A DNA stretch of 64,000 nt from contig JABCPU010000274.1 in NCBI GenBank assembly GCA_016800925.1, positions 26,646-90,645 on the forward strand, in the 5' to 3' direction. The notes beneath the pieces are model-generated. The model saw only the letters and a program-made list of their open reading frames with translations, ran no database searches and had not been told where the DNA came from. The position numbers were made by a program, and so were the translations under genes. Positions 1-11,164 of this stretch are shown piece after piece; within the stretch, counting starts at the first letter, position 1; each line of letters starts with the position of its first letter. The stretch comes from Suillus spraguei (lineage: Eukaryota > Basidiomycota > Agaricomycetes > Boletales > Suillaceae).

Positions 1-618
1 GAAAAGCCGACCCTGTGGAGATAGGGAGGAAAGTGAACATTTGGACGAACGACAGTGGACGGAACAACGGCCGAGGCTGCAACTATTCGTGCCAAAAATG
101 AGATAGTGATACGAAGCAAAAATATTCGACACGTACATAACGTCCCCAGACCAAGAATAGGTCCCCTTCAAATTTTAATCAATAAGTTAATGTGCCAGGA
201 CAACATGGTGATATAGCCAATGGACTGAACTTGGAGCGTGCGTATTGCTGGAAATGAGAGAATACTCCGGACGCCGTTTGAGATGTAGAAGGACTCGAGG
301 AATTTGCGTGTTCAGGATACTCCTTTCCTTGCATTCCACCAATTGGGTTGTCTTAAAATGTAAAAGTTGGCTTGAACGTTCGAACATGAAAAGGCACGCG
401 AATAGGCCTTAGGGTTGGGGAATCCGGGTATTAAATAAATCCCGGGTGGGGAAACTGCCTTCAACTGTCAGTCTCGGAACATGCTTGTGGAGTAGTATTT
501 GTGTCGCCAGCGCGGAGTACACGAGGATTCTCCTTCATAGTTTATAGGCAGGTAAGATAATATTTATTTCTTTTCTTCTTGAACAACGTTAACAGCAGTG
601 ACTTGGTTCAACTGAACG
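1..618. other. no gene recognised upstream of the esterase relic
   Basis: I see no coding sequence I can support here. The short open frames lack homology and coding character. A T-rich stretch near 570-580 precedes the first ATG of the esterase relic and could be part of its leader. Confidence 0.4.
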
Positions 619-1707
619 ATGCCCTCGACTATCATCCAGACTGGGCAATCATGGCATGGTTTTAGCAAGATCGAGTATTTGATCATTTTGTACGCCCTCA
701 TCAACATAGCGAGCGTCTATAAGACTAATTTGTTCAACTTGATCCATTCAGTGGCGACTCTTATAGCAGCATTCGTTGGGACTACCAATCTTCTCCTCAT
801 CCCACAATCAAGAGCCCTCTGGGGGTGACCTATCCCGGCGTAACATACGCAGAGCCTGGCAAGCCAAACTGGGTCGGACATCTAGTCAAATCGCGTCCAT
901 CTAAACTGGTGTACGACTATGCCAGGGGAAACGACTTTGTGTCTTCTCTAGAGAGACAGATCATATACCAGTTTCTTCCAAATGTCGCAAGGAAGCCATC
1001 GTCAGCCCCATGGGAGCCGGATGATACACTCTTTAGTAAGTGTTCTAGAGCCACGCACTTTGTCTCTCTGACAGGATCTGCGTCAATCTACGATAGTGAC
1101 TTGGATTGGGATTAATGATCTCGCGTAGGTCGTCATCGTGCTGTCTTGATTATCAACTGATCCAGAATTCCTCAGCCTCATCGAAGACATCGATGGCGTT
1201 TATAACACTCTGAAAGGCTTTTCCGGTACCAAGAGAGACTATATGCCTCTGGGGCTCGAAACTTTTTGTTATTTGATCTTCCTCCAATCCACCGATCGCC
1301 CTCAGGTATAGTCGCATCTTCTGTCGTGGTTCATACATTCATTTCGAACCATAGTGCGCGACGATCCCGATGCCGTAATGGAACAGTATCAAACTTGGAA
1401 CGAGACATTGGAGAAAGAACTCCAGAGTTGGACTAGAACCCATCCAGACGTCACTGCCTTTCTCTTTTCCTCTTGGGACGCATTTTCGCGCGTGTTGGAT
1501 GATCCAACCGCATTTGGATTTGATCCCAACGACATCAATGAAGCTGGGGGCACAATGTGGGTAGATCGGCTTCGTCCCACGAGCGCGATGCATCGAATCA
1601 TTGCGGACGACCTGATTTCGTTCCTGGACTCCCATTCACCACATGTCTCCGATCAACCTGATTTCGCGCACAACCGTGCGTGCTTCTCAGCAAACAATGC
1701 TGTATGA
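619..1707 (+). pseudogene. broken GDSL/SGNH (CE16-like) esterase gene
   Basis: Family role: SGNH hydrolases cleave acetyl or acyl esters, in fungi often on plant polysaccharides. Five exons fit: 619-689, 752-1035, 1097-1124, 1176-1305 and 1355-1707, with 49-62 bp GT-AG introns. Splicing restores block I (IIFGDSYSS), the TYPG/NWVGHL region, block III (TWIGINDL), ARNFLLFDLPPIHRSP and the C-terminal GGTMWVDRLRPTSAMH. The exon total is 866 nt, one short of a multiple of three. The frame breaks near 1211-1220, where VYNTL and RLFRYQERLYASGARNF lie in different frames. The catalytic-His position, normally HPTS, reads RPTS. No signal peptide is evident at the chosen ATG. Frameshift plus lost histidine argue for a pseudogene; an assembly indel could explain the first lesion but not the second. 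The family call is firm; the broken status is likely. Confidence 0.75.
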
Positions 1708-2222
1708 GTGAAGACGAGTTTACGGAAAAGGCAGAGGACGGGGCGGGTGCTTGATTGTTGCCTCTGGCAGGAACTAGTAGCATTCTTCAGCCCGTGACTA
1801 CTGCCACGTTATATATTCATCTGAACGTATCCAGCATGTATGATCCTAGTACAAAATCACACTCACATAACAACACATCCACATAAACATGTATAACTTA
1901 ATGTTGGCAAGGTTGATTTTACCTAGTGCCTCGCAATTGAAAGTACTCGAACAGCGTATTTTTTTTGGCGCGATCTTTGGCGTCTGGTTGTCGTCAGTGC
2001 GATCTTGACGTATCGTTTTCATCAAACAGCAAAGTTTTGATCATCGCGAACTCAAAGGGGTATAATGGCAATGAATGCTGCCTGTGCCGCTCTGTCAGGC
2101 CTGGCACATATCCACAGTGTACACGTCATTATAACGAGGACTACCATCAAGTGATAGGATAACAGCCCACAAAAATGAACAATTTTTTCTTCCAAGAGGT
2201 CATGCGATCTTGATGCCCTCGC
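1708..2222. other. intergenic, nothing recognised
   Basis: This is the gap between convergent genes (esterase relic on plus, TMEM135-like gene on minus). It should contain the 3' UTRs and polyadenylation signals of both. I see no RNA gene or repeat. Confidence 0.4.
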
Positions 2223-4494
2223 TCAGTTAGGTCCGATGAACTGATACAATATTCGTCTGACGAGCCCAGACAGATGTTGCGGGTCGTTCTGCAAAGAATA
2301 TGAACTGTTCAGGATATTTATTACCATGGACAAGATCAAAGCCACCTGATAAATAGTCTGGGCGTTATAAAAATAAGATTAGAACGGCGTTTGAACGATA
2401 TACGACTTCCCACTCACCATAACCATACTCATTCCGATCGCAGTGAGCTAGCGCGTGTCAGCACATCCATCCAATACGAAATTGAGCACTTACAATCATC
2501 TCCCCGAATTTACCGGTGTGGAATACCCAGCCCTTGCCTCTTGCTGTCAACCAGGCACTTTCCATGCTCTTCGGCAAAACATACATCGCAAGCTCTCCTC
2601 GCCTTCGCTTTTCCTCGACAAGGAGTGAAAGCGCACCAAACAATCCACCAAGTCCATAAGAATACTTTGACGCAAAGAAATCGATAAATTTCTGTGGGAG
2701 CTTGACTAAAGTTTGGTGGGACAGCATTCCGTGGAGGTAATGCTTGAAACAGAACCACGCTACAAAGAGATGTAAAATGGTGTGCAGGCACAAAGGAACG
2801 GTAGAAACACATACTCTGGAAGGTTGCAATGAACGTTGCTAAGAATGCGGAACTCCGTATCGTAGCCCAGCCTGCACGTCCAAGCCATTGCAATGGGTTC
2901 TTAAAGAATGCATGCCGCCTGAACAATACCATTGGGATGAAATGCAGAGCACCATAGATTGGGAAGGCCCATTTGAATACTGTGACAAAGCGCGGTAGCG
3001 GCACGTATGTGCATGATTCTACCCAGGGGTGCACGGCACTACAAGGAGGGTATGGCCCAAAATCAGGAGGCGAATTGGTAGCCAGTGCCCTTCTGGCGAG
3101 AAGAGTGACCTTATTTGCGGGGATGACGTCCTGTAAAGCAGGTGAGAGTGTGACGAGGAGAGTCAGTACAAAAACCTACCTCGCGGGTAAGGATCTTGTT
3201 GAGGTCCTGTACGTCAAACGCCCCAGTCTGGTTTATATCTTGGACCATTTTAAGTGCGTTTGATGGAGCGCCCGATGCAGTTATAAGCCTAAGAAAGTGT
3301 TTAAAACACGCTGCAAAACAGTTTAGTCGACTGACCATGTGGTATATGATCGCGGGAGTGTGTCTGGTCGTGCAAATAATGCGTACACAATCTGTGTACA
3401 GCTGTTCACACGTCAGGACCAAGGCCTCTACCATAATGCACAGACTATACCAAAGACAAAACATGACCACTTCCCCATTGGGTATATGGAAATTGTGCTT
3501 CGAAGCAAACGCATTATATGAACCTTGTAGGCCTCTGGAAATCAGTTTTAAACGAATCATCGGATTATCATGAAGATAGAGTAAATTACCGAACGAAGAG
3601 TTGTTGTGCGATGACCGCTCTTCTTGATCGCTTTTCAAACATGACAGCGAGGCCACCGGCTAGGGCACCAGCAAACATCGAGTACCATCGTCGCGTCCTC
3701 TTACGCACCCACACTTGATGAGCTTGAGCGTTCAAGGAAAGGCGTGGCTGTCTGGCTGAGAGGGGAACCTCGAAAGGCGTTGGTGGGGCTTCGGCATCTT
3801 CATCTTCATCCTCGATTGGTGAGGGTAGGTTTGCACATTCATTGAGAGGAAGGAGGATAGGGAGGGCATTGAGTATTGCCTTGTAAATAGTCACGAAGGA
3901 GCCTATGCAGACTGTAAGAAAAAGCTTGTAAAAGATACTATGACATTTATTCGCTCACCAAGCATGGCCGCAAATCTAAACGAATCCTTTCCAAAGATAG
4001 CATGTTGAATGAGTGAGAGCCTCATGTTCCTGTACAACTTAGTCGACCAGGATCAGAGTGAAGGTCTAGGCCCTGACTCACTTTGGCACCTTTCCCATTC
4101 TTATGGTGGCCAGCACAAGATTCACACTTGCACGGAGGGCAAAGGCGATAGCTGCAGCTCCTACATGACGACTATAAACAACCCATACTACCGTGAGCAT
4201 GTAGAATGATAACTCACTTAATCCTCCACGCCCCGCATGCTCCATACACTCCCAAAGGTCTTCAAGCTCAGCAGCAGGCTCACCGCGTTCCCTCCAAACA
4301 ATCCTTCGAGCTTCCCGGAGTCGTTCTTGATGGTTTGCGAGTGCAACGAGATTCTCAAAGGACGCCATCGCGCGGCGGGGTGCAAATTGGATATATGATG
4401 GCGTTCGCGACATGGCAGCCTTATGAGGAGCTCGACTACTATGTTCTGGGGAGGCCATGACATAGGGAGTTGAAACTTTGGGGAGTGTGTCCAT
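2223..4494 (-). CDS. TMEM135-like multi-pass membrane protein, 12 exons
   Basis: On the minus strand the exons are 4494-4218, 4160-4082, 4029-3959, 3902-3590, 3534-3451, 3401-3336, 3288-3180, 3130-2815, 2759-2494, 2447-2418, 2357-2346 and 2288-2223. They total 1689 nt and encode 562 aa with no frame break. All introns are 47-60 bp GT-AG. Two copies of a membrane motif are visible: AGGLAVMFEKRSRRA in exon 4 and GALSLLVEEKRRRGELAMYV in exon 9. The C-terminus NDPQHLSGLVRRILYQFIGP is strongly family-like. TMEM135 relatives act in mitochondrial or peroxisomal membranes and lipid or energy metabolism, and have distant Tim17-like glycine motifs. That location is known for the family and not shown here. 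Exon 11 is only 12 nt. The start is the first ATG of the open exon; an upstream start is possible. Confidence 0.85.
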
Positions 4495-5000
4495 ATAAGT
4501 CTTGGCGTTTGTGCGAAAGCGTCATGTAAACGCAGTTGAGTCCTCTAGCCGAGACAATTTCAAGAAAATGCCAACTAAAGCATATACAACTCATCACGCA
4601 ATTTCAAACCTTGGAGGCCACAGTTGGTCGGTTAATGTTCAGAGTTAAACGGTAATAATAATATTTGCCAACTCTCAAGGTCCGTCTAGGCTTAAACTTA
4701 CACTGCTTGGGGTAAATAATGCAGTATGTGTAAAATCTTAAGTACCGGGCCGGAGAGGAAATGACCGGCCATGCCATGTATGGAGACCATTTATTCGCAA
4801 ATGTACGCAAATTATGGACAAGGGTACACAAGAATCTGTATTGCAGAAAGATGTTAGTTAGTAATGAGGCTTCATGCGAGAATACGAATAAGAATCAGAC
4901 AATATAATGATTCCGGTTAGACTGTTTCCTCATCGAACGGATTCTCCGTTGAGGGAGTCTGTCTTGTCATCGTGATACGAAAATTGGAATGGCACTCACC
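4495..5000. other. intergenic, nothing recognised
   Basis: This stretch holds the upstream region of the minus-strand TMEM135-like gene and the downstream region of the minus-strand RPS12 gene. No ORF with coding character, no tRNA and no repeat is apparent. Confidence 0.4.
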
Positions 5001-5500
5001 CTAGCGGTTCTTGAAGTATTCCAGGAGCACATTGAGACCCTCACTCTCTACACCATAGTCCTTAACAACGACGCAAGAGCAGCCCACGACCTTACGGGGG
5101 TTGCCTTCCTTGTCGATCTTGCAAAGACCTGCCCATGTACCCAGGATCTTGCCGTCTCCGACCTTGATCAGGTTGATTTTGTGCTCTGCGCAGAGTGCTT
5201 CGATAAGTTTGATATACTCAGCCTCCGTGCAGGTCTCCACAAGCACACAAAGGTGGGCCTGGCGCTTGTCCAATGCCTTGGCGCATTCACGGAGACCACG
5301 AGCAAGACCGTCACGAACAAGGGCGTTCTTCAGGACTTGCTACACGATCAAAGTTAGGAATTGATGAAACCCGACTAAAGAACTCAAATTCTGCATACCT
5401 GAAGGGCATCCTCAACGGACATTTTCCCCTTTGGAGCCTCGGTAGTGACCTCGACTTCAGCCGGGGCGTCAACTTGAATTTCATCTCCAGCGTCAGACAT
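5001..5500 (-). CDS. rps12: 40S ribosomal protein S12
   Basis: A structural protein of the small ribosomal subunit (eS12). Exon 1 is 5500-5399 and exon 2 is 5339-5001, with a 59-bp intron of phase 0. The product is 146 aa, close to the yeast and animal lengths of about 130-145. Family signatures include [33 protein letters not shown] and [11 protein letters not shown]. The N-terminus is acidic ([18 protein letters not shown]), as is usual for eS12. The gene is divergent from the Ski8-like gene, with about 250 bp between starts, so the two probably share a promoter region. No lesion is seen. Confidence 0.96.
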
Positions 5501-5749
5501 CCTTTATTTCACAATCAGATAGATGTCTGAGCAGTATCGTAGACAAACATACTTTTGGGATTAGTTTACAGAATTTGCGATGTCTTCGTCCGCTCTCGTT
5601 GATGTGAGGGAAAATAAGGTTTCGGCCAGTAACAAGGTTTTGTGTACGTTTGGAGTCCGCTCGGAAAGAGCCGTATACATCCATTTGACCTGGTCGCGAG
5701 GTTGGCCTTATACTTTACATCTAATCGTCCACCACAAAAGCAATCAGAT

Positions 5750-7072
5750 ATGGTTTGTTTGCGTTCTCTAATGCATAGCAGTCAAATTATAAATTTTGCT
5801 AGAGTCTCGCATTCGTTAACGCGCTTGAGTGCAAAGAACGTACGCGCCAGAGTGTCACACTCTATAGCAGACTTCATTAAACTATCGTTTACAGCGCACA
5901 GTGACGAAATATGGGCTGTAGCCTGGACGGCAAATAATACGGCCGTATCCGCATCCGCCGATGGCACAGTGAAGCAGTGGGATTCCGCCTCTGGACAGGT
6001 GTCGATGTCGCGTCCGCCACACAACCTTGCCATAGTTTCTCTATCCGTTTCTCCTGATGGAATGTTTGCATTGTACAATGGTCTCGATGGTACAACATGG
6101 CTTTGGGATCTCCAGGCCGATAACGTGGTTGGGCGTCATGAAAGCTACGACCGTTCTGCAGTGCAAGGCGCTGAGCCTTGTGAGTTGTACGAACTCAAGA
6201 AGGCATGATTTCTCATAATGTTGCATGTGTCCAGCCTGGTCCGTGTCACTCAATCCAAATGGAGCGACGTATGCAGGCACCAGCAGCTCTGGAAACGTAA
6301 ATATCTACTCTGCAAACCCTGATGCTTTCGGAACACGACAAGCAGTCTTGACAAGCGGTAGGAGCAGGCATGGCATGGACTGTGTGCATGTGAGTTTATC
6401 TTGTTCGATATGACAATGCTCCGAATATCAAAGCCCCCAGAACGCTGGCAATAACTAACGAATCACTTTTAATTAGAGTCCAGATGGTACTCGAGTGGCA
6501 TTATCGAACGAAGCTGGCCAAGTCTTCATATTTGATTTGGAATCACAAGCTTTGACGTCAACCTATTCTTCGCATGCCATGTGTGTACGATCGTTGGCAT
6601 GGTCATCCGACGGCCAGGTTCGTTTCTTCAATTTCATCGAGTGAAAGTAGCCCAAATCAACGGCGTCCAGTTGTTGCTGACAGCATCTGATGATAAACGC
6701 CTTGTTCTTCACGATGTACGCTCAACTCCATCCGGAAAACCAGGTTCTGGAGCGGTAGCCACACTTACGGGCCACTCTTCCTGGGTGCTCAGCACCAGCG
6801 TATCGCCAGATGGACGTCTGGCCGTATCAGGGTATATCATGTTCTATCAGACATAACTCTAATAATCCTTGCTCGCTAGATCCGCTGACAAAACAATCAA
6901 GGTGTGGGACCTGTCGGCGCGCGCAGCAGTCTCGACGCTCCAGGAAAGTGGCGAGGTATGGAGTGTTGCTTGGTCCCCAAAACCACCTGCTCCTGGCACT
7001 GCGGGTGCATTCGTTACTGGTGGACAGGATGGACATGTACGATGGTGGAGATCTGCCGGTACCGGTGTATAG
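5750..7072 (+). CDS. ski8: Ski8/WDR61-like WD40 repeat protein
   Basis: A seven-blade WD40 scaffold. The family serves in the Ski complex, which feeds 3'-5' mRNA decay by the exosome, and in the Paf1 complex or meiotic recombination in some lineages. Exons from the internal ATG at 5750 are 5750-6179, 6235-6389, 6477-6617, 6671-6831 and 6880-7072 (1080 nt, 359 aa, all in phase). Repeats include HSDEIWAVAW, SADGTVKQWD, SPDGTRVALSNEAG, TASDDKRLVLHD, GHSSWVLS and SADKTIKVWDL, ending GGQDGHVRWW. The order and spacing match WDR61/Ski8. The amino end is uncertain: about 45 residues before HSDEIW look unlike the family, and an extra 5' intron with acceptor near 5893 is possible. Confidence 0.82.
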
Positions 7073-7517
7073 TATGGGTAGGATAGCTTGTCCCTTTTGG
7101 TCCCCTTGTACTACTGAAGTTTATCATCTTTCCCAACCGCTGTAGATCTCAGATGAATGAAATGAAGGTCTTACCATCATATGGAGAATCATCCATGAAT
7201 GATATTTGGATCACAAGCAGTTTCTTGTGCTGAGTAAACTCTAGCATCTCCGTTATTTGATGTAGATTGCTGTTCTTGTTTCCGTCCGATCAGCAATTCG
7301 CCAAGTACCCGCTTCTTTTTTTGGCTGTTCATGACCCCTTATTGCCTCATCCGCAGCCGGTTCGATTATCATTGCTTGTTCAACTCGCTTCGTGGCGATC
7401 TTCAACACATTCCCTGTATACCGGTGGTAGAGGAAAACGACCTGTATCCCTCCGATTTTGTGATCTAGAATGCCAAAGACAACCACCCACAATCGAACAA
7501 TGACCCATGATTCCGAG
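7073..7517. other. intergenic, nothing recognised
   Basis: The 3' flank of the Ski8-like gene. The open frames here (for example minus 7253-7492) have no recognisable motif, and I would not call them. Confidence 0.35.
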
Positions 7518-7915
7518 TCACCTTGGTGAGATTATCAAAGTGCTGGCGAGTTCAAGGGCAATACATCCGAAATCATGTCCTTCAGTGAAGGCACTCCCAA
7601 TGTGAAGTAAGTTGTTGGGGTCCCGACTCATCCTCACATTACGCCACATGATCTTCAAGCGCAGGCCATGATTCGTCGTAACAAATAGCTTGTCTCCCCT
7701 CGAGTCCAGCTCACATACTGCTCTGGTTGTGATAGCATTCTGGCCTACTTTCCAGCTGATCAGAGTAATGGAACGCTCCTGCCTTATTTTCTGCCTCCGT
7801 ATATATGCAATGGAGGCTGATGTCAAAAATACCACTCGAGGAATATGGCACGTCCTGCTTATGAAGAGTTCACCTATCAGATGCCCATGATAGGCGTTTT
7901 CTCCGATTGTACGTT
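7518..7915 (-). pseudogene. degraded 3' fragment of a HET-domain gene
   Basis: The minus-strand reading GDKLFVTTNHGLRLKI matches GDRLFELTNHGLRIKV of the intact HET gene at 8800-10421, in the region just after its HET and linker domains. Upstream on the same strand, out of frame, a decayed IFDISL segment precedes it, equivalent to the IFDVSLMIAYGEG segment of the intact genes. Frames change several times and stops interrupt it, so this is a relic. It lies in inverted orientation to the two intact HET genes, which suggests an old duplication or rearrangement of this cluster. It overlaps the first exon of the gene proposed at 7845-8551 on the other strand. Confidence 0.6.
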
Positions 7916-8551
7916 CCCGGAATGAAACTCATGATATCATTTATCAGAATCCTGGTGATTTTGAAGTGCTAGATTATACGAAATCGCAGTCGCGCTCCTT
8001 TGTCTTCTTTCGCAAGTTTGTGGTATGCAAGAGTCGCGATTTCTCTAGCACATCATGATATGCCAGCTCTGTGTCGAGTCCTCTATAGTATGTCTCACTC
8101 GAGGCTTCACTAACTCGTAAAGGTCCTACTGCGCGCGTTGCTCAGCCACATGGCGCCCGTCAGATTGCCCCACATCTCCAACATGGAGTTCTTCGACAAA
8201 TCTCAGAACAAGCATCATTTTGAGCCCACCGTCGGTAGCATCACCAATCATAAAATTGAACGACAACCACAGCCGGAGTGCATCTCAAGCACTGAATTAG
8301 CCTTCTTCATAGCGTCGACTATCAAGCAAAGGTGAGCTCGTTCGATTTCCCCTGTGACACGTCCTATTCCAGCATGTTATGCAACTTAGATTAAAATTAG
8401 CAGGTTTACACATAATGGGGAACAGCGGTTATTTGAACCTACAGCGGCCATCGCCGGACGGCCACCGATAGTTTACCCACATGTAGGCGATGTCGTACAA
8501 ACGGACTCATTGTCAGGGACTTTGATGGATGGCCACATCATAAAGTTCTGA
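7845..8551 (+). CDS. unrecognised small spliced gene
   Basis: I do not recognise this product. Three exons join in perfect phase: 7948-8022, 8123-8331 and 8404-8551, with consistent GT-AG borders. They read NPGDFEVLDYTKSQSRS, then HMAPVRLPHISNMEFFDKSQ, then RLFEPTAAIAGRPPIVYPHV, ending GTLMDGHIIKF and a stop. A plausible first exon starts at ATG 7845 (MARPAYEEFTYQMPMIGVFS), but splicing its donor at 7909 to the acceptor at 7947 gives a stop. So either one base is extra, the start lies elsewhere, or the gene is broken. The phase agreement over three exons is the evidence for a real gene. The residues look soluble, with no signal peptide or membrane segment. Confidence 0.45.
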
Positions 8552-8799
8552 CATCTCGAAAGTCAGTACAGGACGGTTCCTGTTAAATTCTGAGTTTCAT
8601 GGAGGTAATACACACTGCATTGCACAGAACACGGCTGGCTTGAAGACGTCCTGAATATATATTCGTGAATTATCACGTTTCATCGTGAGCGCCAAAGATG
8701 GTTCGAAAGTCGTCCTAGAAGTAATATATAAGCGCGAACTCATTGTGTCCCTTGTAGAGCGTCTAAGGAGTTTCTCAATTACCACAACCGCCAGAGGTC

Positions 8800-10421
8800 A
8801 TGGATCGTGAGTTACTCACCATATATCACGGCCCTCTTGTCTAACATTAGCAGACGACTTTCAAGTCACTATGGGCACCTCGGGCGTTCCCATGGCGGTC
8901 GACGACTGGATAGGCGCCTCCAGAGCCGACGACAACGACCTCAAAGATCTTGTTGGAAAATTATTCGAGGAGTATATTGTCAACGAGATACCAATTCGCC
9001 TAATTCATATCAGCGAGGATAGTCAGGGGCCGAATTTCAAACTTGTGGACAGGACTTTCGTCGAGGAGCACTTCAAATCAGTCCCTAACGAGATTTACGA
9101 GGAATTTCGCGATAAGAGGCTCGTGGACTGGGAGGACAGTATCAGGGAGCGGGTGAAAAAGGCACTCAGATATGCCATCTTCTCCCATCGTTGGCTGTCT
9201 AGCGAGCCTTCATATCAAGATATGTCGACGGAGCCGATGAAATTCCGGGCCGAGCCTGAGCCCAAGTGGAAGAAGCTCCAAGAATTTTGCCGTAAAGCGA
9301 AGGATGACCATGGTTGTGAATTCGCCTGGTCAGACACATGCTGCATAGACAAAACAAAGAGCGCGGAGCTGGATGAATCCATTCGCTCCATGTTTCGCTG
9401 GTACAGGAATTCCTATATATGCATTGCGCACCTATCGGAGACGGGAAACCTTGCGGCTCTTGAAAGGCAGCAGAGAGGCGAAAAAGTTGGTGGAGCAAAG
9501 GTTGATACTTGGTTCACAAGAGGATGGACGCTTCAAGAGCTCCTTGCCCCACCGCAAATCAAATTTTACGGAACGAACTGGGAACCCCTCGTACCCCTCG
9601 ACGACTCCAAGAGCGACAGAGTCAACGATACCATCATGCTAAAGATAGAAAATATCACGTACATTCCTCTCGAAGATCTTAAATCGTTCACACCTGGCAC
9701 AAATCGAGTGCCGGAAAAGATGTTGTGGGCATCGAAGAGGAGAACAACTCGTACCGAAGATATCGCATATTCTCTCATCGGAATATTCGATGTCAGCCTC
9801 ATGATCGCATACGGCGAGGGAAACAGGGCCTTCTTCCGTCTCATAGAGGAGATAATTAAGAGATACGACAAATGGGATGTGTTTCTCTGGAGCGGCAAAT
9901 GCTCTCACTACAATGCGGCCCTTCCCTACGCTCCACGCTGTTATCCTGTGGGATATCGGGAAACGCTTGTGAAGCGCCGACACGAAGTAAACAATGAGGA
10001 GGAATGGAATACAGCACACTGTGATATTGGAGATAGGCTCTTTGAATTGACCAACCATGGCCTCCGAATCAAGGTGCTCTGTCTGTCTGTCGGTCTACAA
10101 CACGCAAGAGACGAGTCGCATAACTCGAGATACCTCACCTTCAAGAGGGTGGGGCTCCGCGATGATATAGTGGTGAGGCACATTGGCGCAAAGCGCGAAC
10201 CTCATACTACCTGGGCAATAGCTGTCCTGGACTACTGGGTTAGTAGCAGTTTTATGAATTCGGGATTCATCGACAACACTAGAAGCTTTACCGCACTTCT
10301 TTTGTCTATGGATGAACATGCATCTCCAGATGCAAGGTGGAAGAAGGAGATGACAGAGGAAGTTATCAAAATTCAACTAGTCGACGAATACCGCAATCCT
10401 TTGGACCAGTTGTACCTTTAA
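8800..10421 (+). CDS. HET-domain (heterokaryon incompatibility) protein 1
   Basis: Proteins with this domain mediate non-self recognition and cell death at hyphal fusion in fungi, though most copies have no tested role. A short first exon, 8800-8806, joins 8851-10421 through a 44-bp intron to give 525 aa. Alternatively the protein starts at ATG 8871 without the intron. HET motifs are YAIFSHRWL (about residue 109), FAWSDTCCIDK (about 165), RSMFRWYRNSYICIAHLSE and WFTRGWTLQELLAP (about 222). After it come the conserved linker IAYSLIGIFDVSLMIAYGEG (about 307) and LTNHGLRIKV. It has no NACHT, ankyrin or WD40 extension in the same frame. It is paralogous to the gene 744 bp downstream on the same strand. 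Confidence 0.9.
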
Positions 10422-11164
10422 TAACGGGGCTTTTGTTATTCATGAAGTGCACACTGCACCGGCAGGCTGATCGTGACTTTTAAATATTGGCCATTTCTTC
10501 GTCAAAGTGACATGTCGTTCCTTCTTCCCGGTGAACTTGGTTGAGAACTGCATCGATGTTGTGTGGGCCAGTGTGGCCAAGGCCGCCAAGCAACGTTCAA
10601 CATGTTACGTAAAACGCCTCAACAGTTTCAACTTTCCACATTTATTCGGCGCCATGCTGGGCTGGCAGCTGGAGCTCTGGAGCATCAAAATATTGACCCC
10701 ATTGCGCACGTGGGCGACCGCCACCGCTGCCGTGGCGTATTCTCTCTCAAAACTACCAATTGCTCGTTAGCGGTGCATCCTGTGTATGGTCCGCAATCCA
10801 GTATCACTGCCAGTCTACCTGTCCTTTGCGTCGCGACGAGTCTTGTGCGGTGCTATCATACCGAGCATACCAGGACCTAGGATAAGGATTACCGATTAGG
10901 GACCTGTGTCACTGACTCGTGCTATAAAGGACCTTCCGACACCGCCAGCAAGCGCTCATACTATAAAGGACACGCAGGTAGAGTTCAAGTTCTTACTATA
11001 CTGTCTGACCTGGGCCCTTCCTCTGTCCCTTCCTCTTTTTGACACCACTCACGACCAATCATCATCGTCACTACGAGCCTATCCAAGACCTCACAATACC
11101 TCAGGTAATTATTTTGATTATCCATAGATAGCGTAACCCAAGGGACTAAAGGTCTCATTACAGC
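10422..11164. other. spacer between the two HET genes
   Basis: No gene is supported. Open frames at 10507-10770 and 10563-10880 overlap in different phases and show no motif. A possible 5' UTR intron of the second HET gene runs from a gtaatt donor near 11105 to the acceptor ending just before its ATG. Confidence 0.35.

Noticed and set aside
1965..2162. Cys-rich 65-aa frame (CCLCRSVRPGTYPQC)
   Set aside because: Non-family Cys spacing, no splice context, in the 3' flank between convergent genes.
10507..10880. Two overlapping plus-strand frames between the HET genes
   Set aside because: Different phases, no motif, no spliceable continuation; treated as spacer.
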